From: Hymenochaete sp. R1
Taxonomy: Eukaryota > Basidiomycota > Agaricomycetes > Hymenochaetales > Hymenochaetaceae
NCBI GenBank assembly: GCA_019400425.1
Contig: JAFREE010000011.1
Span: 62,001-126,000, forward strand
DNA length: 64,000 bases
Direction: 5' to 3'
Below the pieces are notes generated by a model. That model saw only the letters and a program-made list of their open reading frames with translations. It was not told where the DNA came from and did not search any database. Made by a program: the position numbers and the translations under genes. Positions 29,948-41,323 of this stretch are shown one piece after another. Every line of letters starts with the position of its first letter. The stretch's first letter is position 1.

Positions 29948-32154
29948 CTAATCAAGTGTTACGTTGTCGTGGCGATGTACGCTGCAATACTTTATGGTGT
30001 CTTGACTGGAACCTTCCTCCACCAGTGCCAACAAAGTACCAAACTTCGCAGTGAACGTTTCTCGGGTCCAAAACTCTTTGAACCAACCCTTATTCGAGCT
30101 GCTACTCACTCCCAATCGAAAATTATTCAAAAAACTCCCGAGACCATGCGATGGTGTGATGATTTTAGGAAGTGGTGCCTCTGGCCATGGCCAGAATATC
30201 GTCGTAAAGAAAACGGCTCCGTTCTCTGCTGCTGCACCGAAACGAAGATGACCATCGTGATGCCTAACTTCTAGTAATGCCTGGTACTTGTATCCGAGCT
30301 TGCGGCGAGCTAGAAATACTTCCCGATCATGCTTCCCGATCGCGGGAGCATGAGTCCAATCGTCGTCATTTGCAATGAATCGGAACGCACGGGTATCAAT
30401 TGCCTCAGGTCGGGTCATGTTGACTGAGAATGTGAAGTCTGACGGATGTTTACCCTCCTTTAACGCGTGTTCTTTGATGGCTTTCCATCGATGCATGACC
30501 CAGAAAACACTAAATGCAGCGAGAAAGGTTCTTGTCCGGTGACTTGCTCTGTTTGTGACTAGCGGAAACATTTAAAACGGTTAACGTCAATAATCTAATC
30601 AACGCACCCCGTTCCTGAGCAATGTCTTTGCAGTACGTTCGGTGCAGGCCCCATGCAACCTTCTGACATTCCCACGAGCAGTATGGTACGACTTTGCACT
30701 TCGCACACTTCTTGAGTCGACACAGTCGTTCGTGAACGACACAAGTGGGCTGATGAATGTGTTAGCTTCAAGGTCTAATCGGATTCAGGAATAAACACAC
30801 GACTACTCACATTGCTACAAAAAACCATAGCTGGTTCCTTATCTAAAGCGCGGTATGTCTTCAAAAGTGTGGACACGAGGAAACAAGTCTCCAAGTCGTG
30901 CCAGCCATCTGCCCTCGGACCTGGCACACTGCTTAGCAATAGCTGTTCCATGTGAGGGAACATATCATCTAGCACATCCACATGTCGCATTGCAATCTCG
31001 ACGCCTTTCACTATACATAGATAATATGCTTCGAGCACGAGTTCGGGAAGGACGTTGCCAGTGGTCAATGGGTCAAATCGATGAAGACATTGAAGCAGTC
31101 CAGAACGCAAAGCGGAACCTATCCAAAGTGCACCATCTTCCGCGGCAAAGATCGTTCGCAGGTTCTGTAAGATGAGGGGTAACTCGGGCGAGTAAAAGCG
31201 CACAAGCTCTTCGATGGGTGGGTTTGAGATAGCATCCACGACCATTTTCAGGTATTCGGTGAGATTTCTGACAATTCCTTCCCGTAAAAGTGCCTGCCTC
31301 ATCCGTCGGTGGTTGTTCTTGAAATCAAGGGGTGTAACCATCGGAGCGACTAGCAGAAGCGAATAAGCCAATAATAAAGCTTTCGCTCGATTCAACGGAT
31401 CAACTCGGTGGCCCTCTAATGCTCTGGACATGTTGCAGATAAAGCTATGAGCGACCGCTTTTATGTTCTCAAAGTGTTCGAGAAGATAAGGTATGAGATT
31501 TTCAACGCAATTGTCGCGGGCACGATCGTCTTGCTCTAAAAAATACAAAACCACAAGATCGACGGCAGAACAAACTTGAAGTCCATGGTCGCGCGAATCA
31601 GAGTGATACATTGCCCAGATCAAGGATATCATTTCCTTATACTTGTGATTTAGCATGACCTGCGTTTTCACCGGTGCTGGGATAGCGATTAGGAGACTGT
31701 GGAGAGACATCATGAGAACGTCGAGGGGTTCCAATTGGCTGCTACGTAGAAGGAACAACCGTGTCAGTGCTTGACATGCTCCTAGGACGATGTCAACCAC
31801 TTCGTTGGCATTACCATCGACCTTCAAGAATGAGGCTCCGCATCGCGTGACGAGGATTTTCGACAGAATGGCGCAAGACGACGTCAAAGCAACTCCTTCC
31901 TCGAGTAATTGTGCGTTTTGACTATCTTGAGAAGCCAATGCCATGATCCGTGTTTTAGCCACTATAAAACAATCATTGAATGGCAAGTCTTTCGCATGAC
32001 ATGCAATGGCTTTTAGCACTGGATTATTCCCTTCTTGAGCGAGCTGAAAGCACTGGTTGGAGAACAATGTTTATTAAGACATTTGTGAGAGAGCACTACT
32101 GAATTCACTTACCCTTTTATGATCTTCGATGAGCCTTCTGAGGTGAGGATCCAT
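29948..32154 (-). CDS. Large MYND-type zinc finger protein, copy B
   Basis: Exons 32113-32154, 30811-32052, 30608-30749 and 29948-30558 on the minus strand encode 678 residues with the same intron positions as copy A (2457-4679). The MYND finger ligands are all present: the CSNPTC pair, C-x2-C, PYCS-x2-C, and the final W-x2-H-x3-C. By eye the pre-MYND region differs from copy A at about 50 of 415 residues, plus short indels (N/R deletion, a His-Gly loss and a Thr-Gly-Asn gain). The post-MYND region differs at about 24 of 200. The last residues (NVTLD) differ from copy A because the repeat boundary lies here and the stop codon comes from unique flanking DNA. Both copies are open, so either could be the parent. 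Confidence 0.88.
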
Positions 32155-34578
32155 TTTAACAGGAGCAATCGTCGTACCAGTTCGGGGTGTTGTTTAAATG
32201 TCGTGGTCACTTGATGGACATTGAATATTTAAGAACTCGAGGTGTGGCTAGGGCCACAATGAAAGCCACGAACGCGGTAACTGCTTGACGCGCGTGCATA
32301 GATCTGGTCTATGCGCCAGGAGCGGTGGCCACAAATGCACGTATTGACATTACAACAAAAGAAATGCAAATTCATTTCGAAATCATTTGCTAAAAAATGG
32401 ACTCCATTATTTCCGTCTATCACTACAATGCACTTACTCGCTTCTGTCTTCCTCATCCCTCTCCAGATCCAATTTCTGTTCCTTTCCATGCGGAAGCTCG
32501 ACAAATGATAAACATAGGATCCCAAGAACGGATGCCCCCACCGAAATGAAGAACACACCCTGTGGGTACGTCTTGACCAGCTTCATGTATGAAAGACCGT
32601 ACACCATCGGGCCAAGAATTTGTGAGCTGCAGAATGGACAAACTTTCAGTCCAATTTGCGAGTATCGTAAAGAACACAAAAGCCCCACCTCGTAGTCTGC
32701 AGAACACTCATCACCCCAAATAGTTTACCGGTCTCTTTCCCTCCACGACGCGTAAATAGTTCCACGCTCAACGCCTGTACCGCTGGACCGAATCCAGACC
32801 CACATGACGCAACGATCGTGAGTGCGATGAAGGGTGCACTGTTAGGGTATGTGCTTGTAACGAGGAAAGGAAGGAGGAAATAGCAGACGACTTCGAGAAA
32901 GAGGGAGAGCTGGGCGATGGTTAAATCGAAGAAGGGGGAATGGGGTGGAGTCGGAGTGGTGTGACTACTAGATGTTGCAGGAAGAGGAGACGAGGATGTT
33001 GTGGTATATGTGTCAGTCTCAAGAAGGGGTGTACTTTCACTATTTATGCCTGCTGTATGGAATGAGGGCTTCTCCTGGGAATGAGTCTTGGTATAAAAAT
33101 GATATAGCTTTATGATGACTATAAGAAAAGAATGAATGAGACTTCCATTGTATTGGCTAATTTTGTAAACCGACTCTTACCTGGCAGGAAAATCATCAGA
33201 GTGGATGCTCTTGCAGCGACCATGCCACTGTACCAATATCCGATCTAATTTAATTATCATTAAGGACTCAGATTTGTGCAACACAACAAGTAGTAAGACT
33301 CACTTCAATAGCTGTCCATCCATACGTAGACGATCCAAACTGGAACATCGATGGGTTCGAAGCGAGGATAATTGAGGCGCAGACTAGACTCATCGCGATG
33401 AACGTCAGGCTCCAATCTTTGTGGGGTTTCTCGACCATGTTTGTCACTCGAACAGGAGCAACAACCTTCAAAGGCTCCAAAAACGCGATCACTTTCCTTC
33501 TCACCCATTGAACATATTCTTGCGCTAGTCTCAGCTCACCATCCCAATTACCATCACTTTCAGCCCGCATACGAGCCTCCTTCCTTGCTTTTCGATTTTC
33601 AGCCTTCCTTTCCGCCTCCAACGATTCGGGCAGGATACATAGCACTGAAACAAGAATGAAGACATGCACCACTAAAACGAAGATGATCGCCGAGACCGGC
33701 GTGCCTGTGCGCTTTACAAGCAGAGAGCAGAGCGTTGGTCCGATAGCCATGCCGATGAAACGCATACCGAGGGTGAGAGAGAAGACTCTTGCTCGTGAGG
33801 CTGGATGAGTACAGTCAGAGATATATGCATTGGCAGTTGCAGATGCTACGGCAGTTCCTGGATTGTAGGTGAGAAAATTACTACCACAAAACACTCAATG
33901 AGAATAAAGAATAGGCTTACCTCCAAGGATACCAGAGATGAATGCACCAACGACGAGAGCCCAGAAACCAGCTGGAATGCGGTTCGATACCGAGACTATG
34001 ATGAGATAATATCCATAGCTTTGAATTGAAACCACTACCATTAGATTCATAAAAGAATGGTTAGTAGCGAAACTTACCATAAGATGGTGGCTATTGCCGA
34101 CAGAGCGAGTATTGGCCTTCTCCCAATGCGATCAGAAAGCTGCAAGGATAACCAGATCAATGTGTCATCATCGTCATAGAATCTTGACAGTAAACTGACC
34201 GAAGCCCATGCTGCAGCAGTCAAGATACTCAATACACCTTGCGTCGTCGTCAGAGCTACACACAGATTATCGTTCAACGATGATGCAATTAGAATTTAAA
34301 TATGACGGTGCACACTTGTGACTAGGCGTGAAACGGTCGCCTGTACTGCTGGGTCCGACAAGCAGTTCCCATCTTTCGAGCTCAAGAATAGTTCATGGCT
34401 CGAGATATTACTAGTGATCTTGGAAGGAGCAGAGACATTTGATTGAAAGGCGAATGCATCCTGGATCCCTTCTTGATCTGGGTACATAGACTTGCAGACG
34501 AGGTTGATGTAGACCTGGAGCAGCGATGGTCCACTACCTGAGAGAGCCATAGCCGACAGAGGCATGATGAACAATATC
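29958..34578 (-). repeat. Inverted duplication, copy B
   Basis: Reverse-complement counterpart of 2-4656. Similarity starts at the final MYND codons (about 29958) and runs through the end of exon 2 of the transporter, where the window's copy A begins (34578 matches base 2). It probably continues outward beyond 34578, because the transporter's exon 1 must exist in copy A too. Inner edges of the two arms are separated by about 25.3 kb. Confidence 0.95.
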
Positions 34579-34818
34579 CTGGAGACAGAACAGCGAGGTC
34601 AATATCGAAACAGTGAATGAGAAAAAAAAAGAGAAAGAATTATTGACTCACCACCAAGGAGATGGCCTCGTACTCCATGAATGTTCATCTTTAGCCAAGT
34701 TTTCGTCTGTTCGACGTCGAAGGCCATCTTCATCCTCATCCCCATCATGGAGACTAGTCTCTAGCTCAACAACTAGCCTTCTTTGACCAATCCTGGGGTC
34801 TAGTGTCGACGTCGACAT
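32434..34818 (-). CDS. Major facilitator superfamily transporter, copy B (complete)
   Basis: Nine exons on the minus strand (34652-34818, 34316-34578, 34200-34255, 34078-34139, 33921-34018, 33304-33857, 33181-33244, 32689-33118, 32434-32626) encode 628 residues. Exon 1 supplies a 56-residue acidic/Arg-rich cytoplasmic N-terminus (begins MSTSTLDPRIGQRRL) ending at the first membrane segment. Motif A (LSDRIGRRP), membrane segments and splice positions match copy A. The Ser/Thr/Pro loop is ten residues shorter. In the longest exon only five of ~185 residues differ from copy A, all in a hydrophilic loop. Substrate unknown. A perfect 14-bp palindrome overlaps the start codon. Its 5' end faces the truncated F-box pseudogene about 220 bp away. 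Confidence 0.9.
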
Positions 34819-35040
34819 GGTATGAAGCCAAGGAGAGGTCGAAGAGCACTGCGATCAAGTTGTGCCATGACCATGAGCGCGATGAGATGAGAAGGGAAGA
34901 TACGGTAATGAATTGGTGTCTCGATAATGCGATGCCCGCAACTATCGGCTCTCCTTCTTACCACCACCACCTACACACGACACCATTACAGAGAAACAGT
35001 CGCAACATCTTCACAATGAAAATAGTAAACGTCGAAGGAA

Positions 35041-36284
35041 CTCAGATCGAAGATTATTGCCGGTGGAAAGGAATTGCTTCTGTCACGACTCGGCCGTCTG
35101 GAGCTTTGGTCATTGGAAAGCAGAAGGCATATCTGGACTGCGCCGTGCCCGGAAGGTAATTACATTTGCATGTCAGTCGATGTGGAAGTCATGGAAAAGG
35201 ACAATATGATCATGATTGCATGCAAATATCCAGAAACGGAGAAAAATGTTATAGTGGATAGGTACGTTATGCATTAGACATGTTGCTCTATTTATCTCCT
35301 GCTGTTCGCAGTTTTGTTTGGATCAATCAGTTTGGCCAGACTTTGGGAAGCGGTGAAGGTCTTTCTCGATGGTGCACTCTCCCCGTACACCTCCACCAGT
35401 TGACTATACGAGGGGACTTCTTTATGTTTCATCTTGCAAACTCGTTTGATAGGATGCTTTGTAGCTGGAGGGAAGGAGAAGGCGGAGTCGTGGGTGGGCT
35501 GTCGGTGAGGCTGATGATGAAGTAAGTTCCCTTACGAACTGAGTACCTTGATGGCTCGCCAATGTCTGACTGTCACTTAGTGGGTCAGGGAAATCGAAAT
35601 TCGACGTGTGTTGCTAAATAATGACCACGCTATTGTCATAGCCAATTGTAGTGCTGAAGTACTCACCTTCGTTATGTCTTTGTCTGTCATCAATGGATAT
35701 TGGACACATAGCGATGATCTCGCTGACTGGCCGCTTTCCAACGACTGTATGGCATGTACTTTTGCATCCACCCTCTATCACTCGATTGGAGGAACATGAT
35801 ATTGGGAACGAGTTTTTCCTGGCTAGAGGTAGGTGTGTGGATACAGTCGATACATTCCTTCACGCCATCTTGGAAGGTCAACGCACCGGCGGAGATACTT
35901 ATGCTTTGTCGTGTAATAGCACGGGAGCGAGACCGACACCTGGTGACTTATCGTCTACACTTCACTCCACCGGCATCTGGACACGAAGGCTTCGCTTCGG
36001 AGAACGGTAATGCGACTTTGAAGCTAGTCGGCGCAACGAGTTCCCCCGTTCTGCCCATCCCTTTGGATGATGACCGTACTTTCAATTCTGGTCGGGCAGT
36101 AAGTCTACGAACCGCACTGCGTTGCTTCGACCTATCTAGTAACTCAGAGCAACCTTTCCTGGAATTAGAGATGCCGGATCCAATGGACAATGAACGAACG
36201 AGATATGAGATCTCCGTAGATCCCTGGAGCGGGAGAATCGCCGTGTTGTCGAGTTCCTTATTGAAGATTTATCACGTCGAATAG
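35041..36284 (+). pseudogene. 5'-truncated, frameshifted member of the F-box/propeller-like array
   Basis: Homology to the three downstream paralogues starts at a segment reading IIAGGKELLLSRLGRLELWS and runs to the shared C-terminus VDPWSGRIAVLSSSLLKIYHVE. The F-box exon and the start of exon 2 are missing. Intron positions after the ELWS segment are kept (for example donor at 35260, acceptor before 35595). Two frame changes break the reading frame: one near 35740-35770, between the DWPLSND segment and an HDIGNEFFLARG segment in another frame, and one near 35870-35885, before NAPAEILML in the third frame. The comparable paralogue regions are single open exons. Lack of a start and two frameshifts make this a pseudogene. 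Its missing head lies next to inverted-repeat copy B. Confidence 0.75.
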
Positions 36285-36698
36285 ATTGTCATCTAGGTAG
36301 CGTATGAAGGAACGCTGTGACATCGATTGCCGCGAACACTCATTCTCATGAACTCAAACTACGGGACCATAATTCGAACCCCTCGCTCACTCCGCAGAAG
36401 CAGAGATCAATGGCTCGCCGTAATTATGGAGTTACCGACTACGATTCTGGGTGAGTGACATCTGCGAATGCAATATAAAGCCCTAGAAATTGCTTACAGA
36501 CTGTTCATCTTCAGTGTTGCAAACCAAACGTATCTCACGACTACTTAGTGCCCACTCACCTAAACAACTTTGCAAAGTTACTATTCTGCCGCTTGCCCTT
36601 CCTGAGCTTTTCAACCTCCTTCCACAACCCTCTCCCCGAACACATTCATTCTATTTTTTCACACCCACACTCTTTTGAACCACGCTCATTATTTTCAA
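36285..36698. other. Spacer between array members 1 and 2
   Basis: About 410 bp with pyrimidine-rich sequence directly upstream of the next start codon. It presumably holds the promoter. No gene seen. Confidence 0.4.
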
Positions 36699-38386
36699 AT
36701 GATATGCCAACCTCCGATTCTCTTATCACTTTCCAATGAAATCATCTGCGAGGTTCTGTCGTATTGCAGCCCATCAGACGTTGCCCGCGTCGGTCTGGTG
36801 AGTGGCATTTTCCACCATCCCATTCGAAGAATAGAATTAATCTTTCGATTTTTACTCCTGATTAAAGGTCTGTAAAAGGCTCCGGGAGTTGACGACGGTC
36901 CGCAGTGTCTGGCTTTCTCAACTTCGGAACCTCGACATCGACTGTGCGCCACGCATCCCACCCTGGATTTCCCCCGAATCATTCAGCACGACACAACTCG
37001 CCGACATTGTCATCGATGCAGTTCGCTATAAAAATATGTGGAAACATCCAGAGGAAATGCACCTCGTTACTGCGAACGAGGCGATCATGCTAGACAGGGA
37101 CTCTACTGTGCGTCTTTGCGAGCCGCGGATCGTACCCGGTGGAAGGGAGGTGTTGCTGGTAAACAATGGGCACGTGGAACTTTGGTCCGTAGAGACCAGG
37201 GAGAAGCTATGGGATGCTCCTAGGCCACTGGACCACGACTTCGGGACTGTTGTTGATATGGATGTCACGGAGGGCGGACGGGTGCTTATGATCGCAGGGA
37301 GGTTCAGGTCGAATGATGATCCTCCAACCCGAAGGCAAGTCGTCCAAAGTTTCCTTTCTTCTCCCGAACCGCAACTCAATTTCTTGGCTTTCACTCCTTT
37401 GCTTTAGTGTAATCCGGATCTATCGCTTCAACTTGGACACAAAGGATGGCGAAGTGGTGACCGACTTCCGTTTCCCTTATACGCATCTTTATAGTATGTA
37501 CCTCCGAGGTGACTACGTGCTAGCATTCTTCGTGAAGCCCGTTCTGCGAGCGGTGTTCAACTGGAGGACGGGAGAAGGTCTAAACATCGATTTTGTTGAC
37601 GAACACGTGCGTCTTCTCTCTCTCCCTTTCATCGGCTCTCTCGGCTTACCCTTATTTTTCACCCAAATTATCTAGGGCTCATTTGACTTCTTCCTTAAAC
37701 ATCCCTGCCTATTCAACGACCATATAATAGCAACAATAAACGAAATGCCGGCGTTCATCTTTGCAATGCCTCTCGCAAACCTTGACGGCAAATGGACAAA
37801 ATCCAACGACGCCTCGTCTTGGAAAATGTTTGAATACAGACCAAGGGAAGGTCCGCTTGTCACCATGCCACGTCCCCAACTTCCTCCAGTGGAAGAAGGC
37901 CAATCCATTGATTTTGTAGATGGCCGCATATGGACGCTCGGATCCTATGTTTTCCAACCAGCATGGCGGGGTGCGAGAGCAGACGGGAGCGTGGATGCCG
38001 AGATGTTCCTCGTAGGCTACTCCAGCTGCCGCGGCCCCACGACCCGCCTTCTCGTTTCTTATCGCGTCCAACTATTGTTTCCTCCTCCCGGCTCGGACGA
38101 CACGGTGACCCTTACGCAAGTAGACGCGAGCAGTGCCCCAGCCTCCGCAGTTCCGTGGAACTCGAAACGGGGCATGCTGAATTCTGGGCATATGATATCC
38201 TTGCGCAAGCCCATCCGGTGCTTCTCGTTGCTTAGCAGTATCCCGCAACCCGCGCAACAGATTGATCCTTCTGGGCGCCCTTGGGATGAGATGGACGAGA
38301 ATCTGTTTGCTTCGTGCATCGATCCTTGGAGTAGGATGGTAGTTTGCCTGTCTAAAGGTTCTCTATTCACGTACCGGATCGAATAG
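36699..38386 (+). CDS. F-box protein with propeller-like C-terminal region, array member 2
   Basis: Exons 36699-36797, 36868-37334, 37408-37606 and 37676-38386 encode 491 residues. The N-terminal F-box is ILLSLSNEIICEVLSYCSPSDVARVGLVCKRLRELT-like, split by the first intron. F-box proteins bind Skp1 in SCF ubiquitin ligases. The rest contains blade-like segments, for example GGREVLLVNNGHVELWSVET and the C-terminal IDPWSRMVVCLSKGSLFTYRIE, suggestive of a degenerate beta-propeller that would recognise a substrate. The second intron starts with GC (AG then GCAAGT at 37335), where all paralogues have GT at the same position. Members 3 and 4 share the exon plan. The target is unknown. Confidence 0.8.
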
Positions 38387-38688
38387 CCCCAAATTGTATC
38401 TAGAGTATTCACATCAGTTTCATTCTTTATGGTACAGCCAATTATACGGTAGCATGGATCTTCAACTTCATACTCTACCTTTTCTGAAGACAATGACGTC
38501 GGGCGGTTTCAAATTACTTCATGTTTCGCCACCACCCATGGCCACACGACGAGCAAAATACTAGTTCCATCTTCTTTCGCCACATAAACCCTCCCCTTTC
38601 TTCTTCTTCCCCATCTACTACTAACTAACGTTGGCGACTAATACGCAAAATCTAGGCAGGTCAGCTAGTACAGGGACTCCAGTTTCGA
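38387..38688. other. Spacer between array members 2 and 3
   Basis: About 300 bp with a CT-rich stretch around 38585-38620. No gene seen. It probably carries the promoter of the next array member. Confidence 0.4.
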
Positions 38689-40544
38689 ATGTCGATAACT
38701 CATAGCGCGCAACATCAACGCCACTCCACTACCATTCTAGCCCTGCCTGACGAGCTAATTATTTCCGTCCTCTTGAAGTGCGGAATAGCAGAGCTAATCT
38801 GCGTGGAACAGGTGCGATAACCCAACTTGCCCGCTTGTTCGTATTTGAATGTGCTCATTTGAATGGTGCATGCACCCGATCTTCATCCTCCCAGACATGC
38901 AAATCCCTCCAACTCGTCTGTCAGACTCGATCCCTATGGATGTCAATTCTCCAGACTCTCCCTATCGAGGAAACGCCAGACTTGCCGCCATCCCTTCCAA
39001 TAGACGACATACCCATATGTGCTCTAAAGCGAAAGATACTGAAAGCAATCGAAGGACATCAAGACTGGACAGCACCCAACCGTGAACCAAGGATACGAGT
39101 CGTCGAAGTCCCTCTCCACGATCCGTCCGGCAATGCTGAGTTGTGGGGGGACCACGATGTGGTAGACAATATCGTCATTGAACCACGCCTTCTCCCGGGT
39201 CGGAAGGAAGTGTTATTGATCACTCGATCACGACTTGAGCTGTGGCACACCGTGTCTAATAAATGTCTGTGGACGGTTTGCACATTCAATGGGAATTTCA
39301 ACTGCGCGTTTGAGTTCGAACTTGTTGATGAAGGCAGGAAGCTCGTTGTGGCATGTGCGGATTATGCATTCTTACTTGGAAACTTCAACCGGTGAGTAGT
39401 ATATTCTCCACCACCGGAAGTCTGATGTAGGTCAAATTGAGGATGCTTCACAGGTCTTACCTCCGCGTTTTCTCCTATGATTTTTCTACTGGAAAGAGCG
39501 AAGCACTTTTCAGTTGTCTTATGCCCTCTGTTTTCCAATTTCGCATGACGCTCCATGGTTCTTGCATCTCTGCTCCCGTCGCACCGACAGGATCTAAAAC
39601 CCTCGTAGTCGATTGGAAGACACGAAAGGGAGTCATAGTTGAACACTATAAAGGAGACGTAAGTGTGATATCTGATGTCCGAGTCGAAGGTAGTTAGTGT
39701 CAAATATCTAATAAATCGATTATTCTGCCAGGGTTCTCCATTCGATTCGCGTTTGAGCCTTGCAGGATCGACCCTCGTGAACATCGTCCGTATGCCAGAC
39801 AACAGTCTCCTCGCACTCGCCACGCCCCTCTCCGCAATTGAACCCTCAATGGCATCCGCACCCGTCCAGCAACTCCCCAACGAACTGGAACCAGCTTGGC
39901 CATTATTCAAAATACATCCATTAGAAGACCCTCGCGTCGCAAAGCTCCCGCTTCCCGTGCCAGTGCAAGAGGTCAACCCAATGAACACGCCTCTCCTGCT
40001 TGCTCAGCGCGTCTTCCAACGACAATGGCTTCCCGGTGTCGGGGGAAATGGAAAATTAGGATTGGAAGCACCTGCAGAGGATATCTTATTCGCTGCATTC
40101 GATACTGCGATGCCTCGCGACTCGGTTTACGGGCCCTTCCGTCTCTTATCATACCACATACGCGCATCGTGCGTCCCAGCAAGCTCTCAGCCACCCTTCG
40201 CAACGTCCGACGAGGCTGCCATATTGACTCTTGAGCGTTTTAAGTGTAGCACGAACCCACAGCTCCCGTGGAACGCGCGTGCCCTCGCAAACACAGGGCA
40301 CATGGCCGCAGTGGGCGAGATGATCTCCTGCTACTCGCTCTTTTCGGATTCAACAACCTCTAATACACAATCGCCGTCGAAGTCTATCTCATTAGACCCA
40401 GGAATGAGGCCACCTAGGGACGCTCTAATGGAAAGGATCTCGAGTGTCGAGCCATGGAGTGGGAGAATTGTCATTGGGACGCCTGGTCTTTTGAAGATTT
40501 TGCACTTTGAGAGCTCCGCGAAGCCGGACCGTGTAGATGGGTAG
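38689..40544 (+). CDS. F-box protein with propeller-like C-terminal region, array member 3
   Basis: Exons 38689-38811, 38895-39391, 39454-39658 and 39732-40544 encode 545 residues. The F-box is read as ILALPDELIISVLLKCGIAE, VEQ and TCKSLQLVCQTRSLWMSIL. The conserved core EPRLLPGRKEVLLITRSRLELWH is followed by YLRVFSYDF and MPSVFQFRMTLHGS. The C-terminus reads VEPWSGRIVIGTPGLLKILHFE. Phases and intron positions match members 2 and 4. Member 4 is the closest relative (shared LLPGR, LPWNAR and LANTGHM blocks). Likely an SCF substrate receptor; no substrate can be proposed. Confidence 0.82.
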
Positions 40545-41323
40545 AACATAAGAGTAACGTGAATGCAAAGATGAAGTATGACTGTTTCTAGAGTTGTACA
40601 ACTAGGATATATGCATGTAACTATAATGTCAATTACTATTTATCTGAGAAGTGATTACTGGCACTAAAGGTCATATCTAGATTCATTGACCAAAAGCTAT
40701 TTTTTCAAGAATACTGAACGTAAAAGCATCTCATAGACGACTCAACCAACCAACTTTGCACCCCTTGAACGAAATCCAACCGCACATCCAACATCATCAC
40801 CCGTAGCAAAGCACACTCATAACCAGCTAAAGAAAAGTAAGTGAAGTGAAAGCGACCGCCCACCTATCGACCCTATCGACCCAATTGCACCTGCATCCAT
40901 AAATTCACATTCGCATAACCAGAATTCCAAATGCGCAAACCAAGCAAAGTAGGGCCTCTTCCCAGACACTTCAAGATGTTATTTCGCTCTCTTCTCTCCT
41001 TCCTGTCCTCCTTGTTCCTTGTTGGTCTGGCTTGTCTGTCCTCTTCGCTCTCCTTCCCTCAGTCGGCTCTCCTCGCAAGGCCCTATCCGCTCGCTCGCTT
41101 TCTCTTTGCCCGGCCTTGTTCTGCGTTTATCCGGATAGACACGCTCGTGCTAGAAAGGGGGACCGTGCTCAAGCTTCCGCAAACCTGGGTCATCTCTACC
41201 CTCCAACCCTCTGATCCTACAGACTCCACACTGTCAAAAAAAAACAGTCACGACAAGAATAGACACTCACTCATTCCCTTCTTTCCTTCTCTGATTCATT
41301 GACTGCCTGACTTTGACTCTCTA
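40545..41323. other. Spacer between array members 3 and 4
   Basis: About 780 bp. It contains a 123-codon + strand ORF (40931-41302) that is Leu/Ser/Phe-rich because of CT-rich promoter sequence. It is not supported as a gene. Confidence 0.4.

Noticed and set aside
29948..34818. Copy B as an assembly duplicate of copy A
   Set aside because: The copies differ by many substitutions, several in-frame indels, intron changes and distinct flanks, so they are real paralogues.
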